Source of the DNA: Xanthobacter oligotrophicus | GTDB lineage: Bacteria; Pseudomonadota; Alphaproteobacteria; Rhizobiales; Xanthobacteraceae | DNA length: 64,000 bases | Direction: 5' to 3' | Assembly (NCBI RefSeq): GCF_008364685.1 | Contig: NZ_VTTL01000001.1 | Coordinates: 600,548-664,547, forward strand | Shown here: positions 9,829-19,000 of the stretch, piece by piece | How positions within the stretch are numbered: position 1 is the first letter of the stretch | Layout: the number at the start of each line of letters is the position of its first letter | The notes under the pieces: generated by a model | The model's input: only the letters and a program-made list of their open reading frames with translations | Told to the model about the DNA's origin: nothing | Database searches by the model: none | Program-made: the position numbers and the translations under genes

Positions 9829-9863
9829 CCGTCATGCCCGGCCTTGTGCCGGGCATCCACGCC
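9829..9863 (+). repeat. Palindromic dispersed repeat, copy 2
   Basis: Begins CCGTCATGCCCGG and contains a perfect 9-bp stem (9834-9842 with 9848-9856) with a five-base loop. It is the plus-strand counterpart of the element at 6335-6391. It lies between convergent recJ and the gene ending at 9933, where it could also help end transcription, but there is no T run. Confidence 0.55.
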
Positions 9864-9932
9864 CAACCGCTTGCACCCACGTCCGGGCGCTTCTCGGGCA
9901 AGGCGGCTCCGACCGCGGCATGGTCTGCCCGC

Positions 9933-10397
9933 TCAGCGCTCCTCGGACACCCGCAGCGCCGCGCGGCCGGTGATCTTGCGCTTGCGCGGGGCCGGGGCTT
10001 CGGCCGCGGGCTCCTTCGGAGCGGGCGCCTTCTTCGAAGCCACCTTCTTCGCCGGCTTCTCGGGCGCGGCGGCGGGCGGACGGCTGCCATCGGCGAGGGC
10101 GAGCAGGGCCTTGATGCGATCCCCCGGCTGGGCCAGCGCCGGCCCGTGGGGATCCGCACGGGTGAGCAGGGCCTTGGTCTTCGGGGCCGGCACCCCATCT
10201 AGCGCCTCGGCGAAGGCCGCCGGGCCGAGCAAAGCGCGGATCTGCCGAACCTCCTCCAGCGTGGTGCCATCGGCGACGAGCTGGGCGCGCACGATCTCGT
10301 TCACCGCCTTGCGCGCGGCATTGCCGGCAGCGGAAAACAGCGCGGCGTTGCCGCCGATGGCCCCGATCAGCCGGAAGAAATCGGTTTCCTCACTCAT
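9933..10397 (-). CDS. Unknown protein coupled to an orphan ParA ATPase
   Basis: 154 residues that I do not recognise. The first 85 or so are compact and probably helical (TDFFRLIGAIGGNAALFSAA onward). The last 60 form a Lys/Ala/Pro-rich basic tail, a composition that often binds nucleic acid or other polyanions. The start codon overlaps the stop of the ParA gene by eight bases, so the two proteins are translated together and may act together. It has no similarity that I can see to ParB: no helix-turn-helix and no GERRWRA-type box. Calling it a ParA partner is inference from coupling. Confidence 0.65.
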   Translation of the reverse strand: MSEETDFFRLIGAIGGNAALFSAAGNAARKAVNEIVRAQLVADGTTLEEVRQIRALLGPAAFAEALDGVPAPKTKALLTRADPHGPALAQPGDRIKALLALADGSRPPAAAPEKPAKKVASKKAPAPKEPAAEAPAPRKRKITGRAALRVSEER

Positions 10398-11298
10398 CGA
10401 GCCGTCTCCGTGTCTCGCTCACGAGGTCGCGCACCTGACCCAGCGCCCGGTTCCACTTCTGCTCGAACGTGGGCGCATAGGGAAAATTCTCCGGATCCAT
10501 GGCCCGCTCGATGGACGCCTGGTTGTCCACCTCCAGATCGAACATCTCGAACACTGCGTCCGGCTCGTTCGCTTCGTTGCGCAGGCTGGCGAGGGTCTCG
10601 CGATGCTGGATTTTGTTGCCGTTCACCCGGCTCGCCAGCACCACCGGCCGCCGCTTGGGCTGCGGCAGCGCGGAGCGGGTGACGTGGGCATTCTCCCACA
10701 CCGAGGCGCGGAAGGCATCAAAGCCGAGGGTTGAAAGATAATCGGGGATGGTGGGCACCACCACCATGTCGGCAAGCCGGATGGCCACCTCGGTGAAGGC
10801 GGAGATGCCGGGGGCGCAATCGAACACCACATAGTCGTAGCGCGCCCGCAGCACGGCCAGCGCCTCCTGAAGCACCTTCAGCGACTGCCCCTCCAGCGAA
10901 CGGATGCCGTAATTCTTCTCGGTGAGGCGCAGCACGATCTCCCGCTCCAAAAGGCGCAGGCGGGGGCTGGCCACCACCATGTCGATGGCCAGCGGCTCGC
11001 CGGCCTTCATGACGTGGGAGATGTCGCGCGCCAGATAGTCGGTGATGGGCGCGCGGTCGCCGTAGAGCAGACGGTCGGCGAGGAAGGATGTCACCGACCG
11101 GCGCTGTTCCAGGATGACCTTCAGCTGGTCGTCCGGGGCGAAGCAGTAGGAGGCGTTGGCCTGGGCGTCGAGGTCGAGCACCACCACCTTGTGCCCGGCC
11201 TCGGCCAGCCCTTCCGCCAGCATGACCACCGTGGTGGTCTTGCCGACGCCCCCCTTCATGTTGGCAACGGCGATCACTCGCCCGTCAGCGTCCGCCAT
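10390..11298 (-). CDS. ParA/MinD-family ATPase
   Basis: 302 residues. A deviant Walker A box of the ParA type, KGGVGKTT (residues 15-22), lies near the N-terminus. DLDAQANAS follows as the A' region and a VVFDCAPG segment as Walker B. Such ATPases form ATP-dependent dimers that move on DNA or membrane and position plasmids, chromosome origins, chemoreceptor arrays or other cargo. This is not the chromosomal parA: no parB and no parS-like sites are nearby, and the partner gene is an unknown basic-tailed protein. It could position a cellular cargo. The family is sure and the role open. Confidence 0.85.
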   Translation of the reverse strand: MADADGRVIAVANMKGGVGKTTTVVMLAEGLAEAGHKVVVLDLDAQANASYCFAPDDQLKVILEQRRSVTSFLADRLLYGDRAPITDYLARDISHVMKAGEPLAIDMVVASPRLRLLEREIVLRLTEKNYGIRSLEGQSLKVLQEALAVLRARYDYVVFDCAPGISAFTEVAIRLADMVVVPTIPDYLSTLGFDAFRASVWENAHVTRSALPQPKRRPVVLASRVNGNKIQHRETLASLRNEANEPDAVFEMFDLEVDNQASIERAMDPENFPYAPTFEQKWNRALGQVRDLVSETRRRLDE

Positions 11299-11369
11299 CG
11301 GTGCCCCATCCCCGCCCGTTTGTGCATCGCAACATAACGGGGGAGAGGTGCCCGCTCAATACAACCAGA

Positions 11370-12761
11370 TCAATAAAGCCCGGTCAGATAGAAGAAGCCG
11401 ATGACGAAGAATACCGCCGCCGTCTTGATGAGGGTGATGGCGAAAATGTCGCCGTAGGACTGGCGGTGCGACAGGCCGGTCACCGCCAGCAGGGTGATGA
11501 CGGCGCCGTTGTGCGGCAACGTGTCCATGCCGCCGGAGGCCATGGAGGCGACGCGGTGCATCACCTCGAGCGGGATGCCGTGGGCATTGGCCTGGGCGAT
11601 GAACTGCTCCGACATGGCCGCGAGCGCGATGGACAGGCCGCCCGAAGCCGAGCCGGTGATGCCGGCCAGCGTCGTCACCGTGATCGCCTCGTTCACCAGC
11701 GGGTTGGGGATGGCGCTCAGCGCCCCCTTGATGACGAGGAAGCCGGGCAGCGCCGCGATCACCGCGCCGAAGCCGTATTCCGTCGCCGTGTTCAGGCTGG
11801 CGAGCAGAGCGCCGGCAACCGCATCCTTGGAGCCGCCGGCGAACTTGCCGGCGATTGCCTTGAAGCCGAACACCGCCACCGTGAGGATGCCCAGCAGCAG
11901 CGCCGCCTGGACCGACCAGATGGCGGCCCAGGTGCCGGTGGGCACGCTCACCGCCGCGGCGCCGTCCACCAGGGTGGCGCTCGCGGTAGTGCCGAACCAG
12001 CCGGGGATGTACCGGGCGAAGATGAGGTTGGCGATGCCCACCACCACCAGCGGCAGCAGCGCGAGGAAGGGCGAGACCAGCGGCACGCTCTCGTCCACCA
12101 CCACTTCGTTGATGTGGCCCTCGCCGTAGCCTTCGCCCTTCTTCTGGGCCTGGCGACGGCGGAACTCCAGGTAGCTGATGCCAACCACCAGCATGAAGAT
12201 GGAGCCGACGATGCCGAGGATGGGCGCGGCATAGGCCGTGGTCTTGAAGAAGGTGGTGGGGATGATGTTCTGGATCTGCGGGGTGCCGGGCAGCGTGTCC
12301 ATGGTGAAGGAGAAGGCACCCAGCGCCACCACTGCCGGCAAGAGCCGCTTGGGAATGCCCACCTGGCGGAACATCTCCGCGCCGAACGGGTAGATGGCGA
12401 ACACCACCACGAACAACGATACGCCGCCGTAGGTGAGCACCGCGCCCACCAGCACGATGGACAGGATGGCCCGCGCCGGCCCCAGCAGCTTCACGATGGA
12501 GGAGACGATGGAGCGCGAGAAGCCCGACAGCTCGATGAGCTTGCCGAACACCGCGCCCAGCAGGAACACGGGGAAGTAGAGCTTGATGAAGCCCACCATC
12601 TTTTCCATGAACAGGCCGGAAAAGATGACGGGGACAGCCGACGGATCCGTCAGCAGGACGGCGCCGATGGCCGCCACGGGCGCGAACAGGATGACGCTGA
12701 AGCCGCGATAGGCCACCAGCATCAGGAAGCCGAGCGCGGCAAGGCAAATGAGGAAGCTCAT
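11370..12761 (-). CDS. GntP-family permease (gluconate/organic acid transporter-like)
   Basis: 463 residues with 12 or more hydrophobic segments. Family features are a central TMDTLPGTPQIQNIIPTTFF motif and a late SMASGGMDTLPHNGAVITLL motif; these paired Pro/Gly-rich segments are typical of GntP/citrate-type permeases. GntP members import gluconate and other organic acids with protons, and the substrate cannot be told here. I start at the ATG at 12761 (MSFLICLAALGF), since the 21 residues from the upstream ATG at 12824 are not hydrophobic or family-like. It stands alone, 71 bases from parA on the same strand. Confidence 0.82.
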   Translation of the reverse strand: MSFLICLAALGFLMLVAYRGFSVILFAPVAAIGAVLLTDPSAVPVIFSGLFMEKMVGFIKLYFPVFLLGAVFGKLIELSGFSRSIVSSIVKLLGPARAILSIVLVGAVLTYGGVSLFVVVFAIYPFGAEMFRQVGIPKRLLPAVVALGAFSFTMDTLPGTPQIQNIIPTTFFKTTAYAAPILGIVGSIFMLVVGISYLEFRRRQAQKKGEGYGEGHINEVVVDESVPLVSPFLALLPLVVVGIANLIFARYIPGWFGTTASATLVDGAAAVSVPTGTWAAIWSVQAALLLGILTVAVFGFKAIAGKFAGGSKDAVAGALLASLNTATEYGFGAVIAALPGFLVIKGALSAIPNPLVNEAITVTTLAGITGSASGGLSIALAAMSEQFIAQANAHGIPLEVMHRVASMASGGMDTLPHNGAVITLLAVTGLSHRQSYGDIFAITLIKTAAVFFVIGFFYLTGLY

Positions 12762-13203
12762 GGGATGTCCGACAATGAAAGGGAATCGCGATGGGTTGAT
12801 AGGGAAGCTAGCCTGCCCCATCACATCTGGCGACTAGACTTGAGTTTGCATCGCCTGCGCCGGACCGGCGGATACGACAAAGAGCAGCAAAGCAATAAGA
12901 TGCGATGACAAAACGCCCGCGTGGTCTGCCGGCGACCGCAGGCCGGGAACTATCCGGACAGAATTGACGCTACGGCAGATCAGTGCGACCGCGGGGCGAC
13001 GGCACGGAGAGCGTGCAACAACCTAAGCGCGCCGCCCATCGCGACCCACGGACGACCCATCATCTTTTGGAAACAGGACTATCGGCTTCGAGGCGCCGAG
13101 CCGTGGCGCACCCGGTCAGCACCTCGAGTGATGCAACGCCAGATGGGCCGCTGACGGCCCCTTCCCGGGAAACGGACGAGGCCGCTCGCGGCGGCCTCCC
13201 CGC
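12762..13203. other. Intergenic region argC to the GntP-type permease gene
   Basis: 442 bases between two minus-strand genes. Apart from the argC hairpin at 13178-13198 I see no gene, repeat or clear promoter. Short frames on the plus strand lack any recognisable protein. The promoter of the permease gene should lie in the left part, which is less GC-rich. Confidence 0.5.
13178..13198 (-). terminator. Hairpin just after argC
   Basis: 8-bp stem (13178-13185 with 13191-13198) with a five-base loop, starting five bases after the argC stop on the minus strand. Only a weak T-rich stretch follows, so termination strength is uncertain. Confidence 0.5.
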
Positions 13204-14256
<1,053 letters not shown>

Positions 14257-14401
14257 GGTGGCTCTCCATCATCGGCGCGCGGGGGTTTCTGCGCCGGCGC
14301 CGGGCGTCGCTGTCTACACCGCTTTTTGCGACGAATGAAGGACACAACGCCCACGGTTCCGGCCAAACCGCCCAAAGGGCGTGCAGAGCCCCCTCCCCTT
14401 G

Positions 14402-15748
14402 CTACGGCGCGCCGGCGGAGCGGGCCGGGCGCAGACCGAGGGGCAGCAAGACCTCCACCCGCGCGCCATGGGGGTCCTCGCACCCCACGCGGATCTCGCC
14501 CCGCATCGCCTCCACCCGACTGGCAAGGCTCGCGAGGCAGGGCCGGCCGCCCGGCTGCGGTGGGACATCGGGAAAGCCGGGCCCGGCATCGCTGATGGTG
14601 AGCACCAGATAGCCCTCCCGCGCCCGCGCCTGCACCGCCTGTCCCGCACCGCCGCCGTGGCGGAAGCCGTTGGACAAGGCCTCCTGCACGATGCGGAAGG
14701 CGCACACCTTCACGGACTTGCGCACCTGCGGCGGCAGGGCGCCGAGGCGCAGGGCCACCGGCCCACCGGTGATCTTCTCATGCCCTGAGACCGCGAGCCG
14801 GATGGCGCCCTCGAGGTCCTCGTCCTCAAGCTCCGGCAGGGCGAGGCCGGTGGTGATGTCGCGCAGTTCCGCCACCACCTGCTGCAGGTCGGCGCCCAGC
14901 CCCCGCGCCGCCTCGCTCTCCCCCAGCCGCAGGGCGAGGATGGCGAGGCGCTGGATCGGCCCGTCATGGATGTCGGACCCTACCCGCGCCAGGGTCTTCT
15001 CGATGGCGACCATGGCATCGTGGCGCGCCTGCTCGGCGAGGCGCGCCAGCACGGCGCTGCGCCGGCCGAGGAGACGCGCACGCTGCGCCTGCCGCACCAG
15101 CGCCGCCCGCTGCCGCTCGATGGTCGCCGCCGCATTGGTGACGAGCAGATAAAGGAAACCGACCATGACCACGGTCGCGGCGCCCACCATGGGCCAGGTC
15201 TTCAGGCTCTCGGCGCGCGCCAGGCGCTCAATCTCGTCGCTGCGCTGGTCCGCGCCGGCGATGGCGGCAACCGCGCCGGTCACCGGATCGAAGACCGGGG
15301 CATAGACGCGCATGTAAGCACTGCGCTCGGCGTGGAAGGCGGTTCCCCACGGCCGCGCCATGGTCTCGCCCGCAAGCACGCCCGTGCGCACCTCAGGCGG
15401 CAGCGCCTCTTCCATGGCGTGCCGGCGGGTGGAGAAGACCTGCGTCCCCTGCGTGCTCCAGATCGTGATCGCCGCGAACTCCTTGCCGAGGGTGCCGGCG
15501 ATCTCGGCGGTCAGCCATCGCGCGGTCTCGCCGGACCTGGGATCGGGATGGGACATGAGCTCGCCCACATGATCGCCCAGCGCGTCGTCGAGGAAGCGGC
15601 CGGTGGCGGCGATGGCGCTCTGCCGCCAATCGGTTTCGATGCGGCTCTGGATCCACGCGCCGAGCACCAGCATGGAGGCGGCGAACAGGAGCGAGGCGGC
15701 CAGCAGGAACTGGATGCGAAGTCCAAGCCGCCCCCACAGACCGACCAA
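14402..15748 (-). CDS. Membrane sensor histidine kinase, NarL-type (HisKA_3)
   Basis: 448 residues from the chosen start. Membrane helix 1 lies at about 11-33, a periplasmic sensor of about 150 residues without recognised fold follows, helix 2 is at about 186-205, then a coiled coil, a dimerisation helix with phospho-acceptor H261 (SDIHDGPIQ), and an ATPase domain with N360 (EALSNGFRHGG) and DAGPGFP. This arrangement pairs with LuxR-type regulators, and one lies at the other end of the peroxidase cluster. No ATG is available. I use a TTG at 15748 just before the first membrane helix; a GTG at 15865 would add 39 residues. It is divergent from the peroxidase gene. Confidence 0.88.
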   Translation of the reverse strand: MVGLWGRLGLRIQFLLAASLLFAASMLVLGAWIQSRIETDWRQSAIAATGRFLDDALGDHVGELMSHPDPRSGETARWLTAEIAGTLGKEFAAITIWSTQGTQVFSTRRHAMEEALPPEVRTGVLAGETMARPWGTAFHAERSAYMRVYAPVFDPVTGAVAAIAGADQRSDEIERLARAESLKTWPMVGAATVVMVGFLYLLVTNAAATIERQRAALVRQAQRARLLGRRSAVLARLAEQARHDAMVAIEKTLARVGSDIHDGPIQRLAILALRLGESEAARGLGADLQQVVAELRDITTGLALPELEDEDLEGAIRLAVSGHEKITGGPVALRLGALPPQVRKSVKVCAFRIVQEALSNGFRHGGGAGQAVQARAREGYLVLTISDAGPGFPDVPPQPGGRPCLASLASRVEAMRGEIRVGCEDPHGARVEVLLPLGLRPARSAGAP

Positions 15749-15780
15749 AGTCCCGGGACGTAATACCGACCAAAGTCGGT
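15740..15780. promoter_or_regulatory. Two direct copies of ACCGACCAAAGTC, one within a perfect inverted repeat
   Basis: The 13-base sequence occurs at 15740-15752 and 15765-15777, 25 bases apart. The second copy extends into ACCGAC-CAAA-GTCGGT (15765-15780), a perfect inverted repeat. It lies between the divergent kinase and peroxidase genes and overlaps the start of the kinase frame. Repeats of this shape are typical of transcription factor sites. Binding by the LuxR-type regulator at the far end of the locus is an inference. Confidence 0.45.
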
Positions 15781-16027
15781 TCTTTTCCCATCCAACAGAA
15801 CTGGGATTTCCCCGGTAATGGGCGGGGCCAGAGCGCGAGACCTTCTGGTCTATGTCGGTTTCCACGACGTGTTCACCATCATGACGACTTGTGCATTCAG
15901 GGTAGCGGCAATTTCGTCCGCAGCCAAAGACATATTGGCCGCCGCGAAAAGCCCCGCTCCCCTGAAAGTCCTGAACCCTGCCGGGAAGGTGTTCCGCGTG
16001 CGGGGGCTGCCACCGACGGAGGGCGTC

Positions 16028-19000
16028 ATGGTCCAGCTGGTCCGCAACGATCTCGAATTCATCCTGCAGCAGATCAAGATCTCGGAGGCCCATGCAGCGG
16101 GTATCCCGTTGACGGACATCCGGCTCGATGCCAACGGCAACGTGATCGCCGATCCCGCCTGGTACCTGTCTCCGGCGTTCGACCCGAATGCGCCGCGCGC
16201 CATTCCCGATCCCAAGACGCCCTTCGGGCTGCGCACGGTGGACGGCACCTACAACAACATCGTCGATGGTCGTGAAACCTGGGGCGCGGCGGACCAGCCC
16301 ATGCCGCGCATGCTCGACCCCACCTTCATCAACGACGCCGACGGCGACCAGATGAATCTCGGACCGGGCGGCACCGTCACCAATACCGATTATGGCGCCG
16401 CCGGCAACGTGGCGGACGCCGACCCGAGGCTCATCTCGAACCTCGTGGCCGACATGAGCTTCAACAATCCCGCCGCCATCGTCGCCGCCCTCACCTTCGC
16501 TGGCTCCACCACCATCTACGGCGCCGGCGGGGATCTCGAGCAGGTGCGCGACGGCCATGCCGCGCTCATGGTGGTGCTCTCCGATCCCGGCGCCGACCAA
16601 GCGTCGAAGGACACTGCACAAGCGACCTTCGACGCGCTCTTGGCCGCCAAGGGCCTTGAGCAGGAGAACGGCTCCCTCGTCATCCCCAACGTGGCGCCGG
16701 ACGAAGGCCTGTCGACGCCCTTCAGCAGCTGGATGACCTTCTTCGGCCAGTTCTTCGACCACGGCCTCGACCTGATCTCCAAGGGCGGCAACGGCACCAT
16801 CTTCGTCCCGCTGGCCGCCGACGACCCCCTCGTCACCCACGGGCCGGACGGCATCGCCGGATCGGGCGACGAGGTGTCGCCGCAGAACGCCTTCATGGTG
16901 CTTACGCGCTCCACCCCGGTCGCAGGGCCGGGGGCGGACGGCGTGATGGGCACCGCCGACGACACCACCCACGAGGCGGTGAACACCACCACGCCCTTCG
17001 TGGACCAGAACCAGACCTACACTTCCCACCCCTCCCACCAGGTGTTCCTGCGCGAATACGCCACCGGGACCGACGGCAAGAGCGTGGCCACCGGACGCCT
17101 GCTCAACGGCGCCGATGGCGGCCTGCCCACCTGGGGCGACGTGAAGGCACAAGCCCGCGAGATGCTCGGCATCGAGCTCACGGACGGCGACGTGGTGAAC
17201 CTGCCGCTGCTGCGCACCGATGCCTACGGCCGCTTCATTCCCAATGCGGACGGCTACGCGCAGGTCATCGTCGGCCTCGGCACCGACGGCATTCCCAACA
17301 CGGCGGACGACGTGGTGGTCTCGGGCACGGCGGATGCACCGGTGAATACCTTCACGGCGGGCGCCATCCGCACCGGTCACGCTTTCCTCGACGACATCGC
17401 CCACGCGGCCAGCCCCATCAACAGCCAGACCGGGGCGCTGAAGACCGAGGATGCGGACGGTGTCGTCAATGGCGACCTGGACGGCAACGGCGTTATCGAC
17501 GGGGCCGAGGTGCCGCTCCAGCCCGGCGCCTACGACGGCGAACTGCTGAACCTGCACTACATCACCGGCGACGGGCGCGGGAACGAGAATATCGGCCTCA
17601 CCGCCGTCCACCACGTCTTCCATTCCGAGCATAACCGGCAGGTGGACGCGCAGAAACTCACCATCCTCAATTCCGGCGACACCACCTTCATCAACGAATG
17701 GCTGGCCGGCGACATCTCCGGGCTGCCGGAGGGCTTCGCCGGGATGACCAAGCTGGAGCAGCTCGACTATGCGAACACATTGAGCTGGGACGGCGAACGC
17801 CTGTTCCAGGCGGCGCGCTTCGCCACCGAGATGCAGTACCAGCACCTGGTGTTTGAAGAATTCGCACGCAAGATCCAGCCGGCCATCGACCCGTTCGTCT
17901 TCAACAGCGTCACCGACATCAATCCCGCCATCTTCGCGGAGTTCGCGCACACGGTCTATCGCTTCGGCCATTCGATGCTCACCGAGAACATCGCGATGGT
18001 GGACGGCAATGGCCAGGTGACGGAGATGGGCCTCATCGAGGCCTTCCTGAACCCCACCGCCTTCGCAAGCCTCGGCACCTCGGACCAGGCGACTGCCGCC
18101 CTCATCCACGGCATGTCCATGCAGCGCGGCAACGAGATCGACGAGTTCGTCACCGGCGCGCTGCGCAACAACCTGCTGGGCCTGCCGCTGGATCTTGCCG
18201 CCATCAACATCGCCCGCGGCCGCGACACCGGCGTGCCCTCCCTCAACGACGCGCGGGCGCAGCTCTATGCCGCCACCGGATCAAGCTTCCTCACGCCCTA
18301 CGAGAACTGGGTGGAGTTCGCGGCGAACCTGAAGAACCCGCTGTCGGTGGTGAACTTCATCGCCGCCTACGGCACCCACGCCAGCATCACCGCCGCCACC
18401 ACGTCCGAGGACAAGCGCGCGGCGGCGTGGGACCTCGTGTTCGGCGTCGCCGGCGAGACGGCGGCCGAGCGTGCCGAGCGCATCGCCTGGCTCAACGGCC
18501 CGGCGGCGGAAACCGGCGTCAACGCCATCGACCTGTGGATCGGCGGCCTTGCGGAGAAGGAGATGCCGTTCGGCGGCATGCTCGGCTCCACCTTCAACGC
18601 GGTATTCGAGGCGCAGCTTGAAAACCTGCAGGACGGCGACCGCTTCTACTACCTCACCCGCACCCAGGGCCTGAACTTCCTCAATGCCCTGGAGCAGAAT
18701 TCCTTCTCCAAGCTGATCCTAGCCAACACCGATCTTGCCGATCCCGGCCCGGACGGCATCCGCGGCACGCCGGACGACATCGTGGCGCGGCATGTGGGTA
18801 TCGACATCTTCGCGCGCTACGACCACTACCTGGAGGTCAACGCCGCCATGCAGCTGGAGCCCGACCCCACCGGCAACGACCCGGTGCTGGAGGGCATGGG
18901 GCGCGGCAAGGTGCAGCGCGACAACCCGGCCACCCCCGGCCTCGACACCAACTTCCTGCGCTTCACCGGCGGCGAGCACGTCAACATCGGCGGCACCAAT

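Noticed and set aside
10390..11298. Chromosome-partition parA
   Set aside because: No parB, no parS-like 16-mers and no gidB/trmE neighbours, so this is an orphan ParA and not the chromosomal partition gene.
15749..18109. Upstream extension of the histidine kinase frame to 18109
   Set aside because: It overlaps the N-terminal peroxidase coding sequence on the other strand and looks like shadow composition. The kinase begins just before its first membrane helix.
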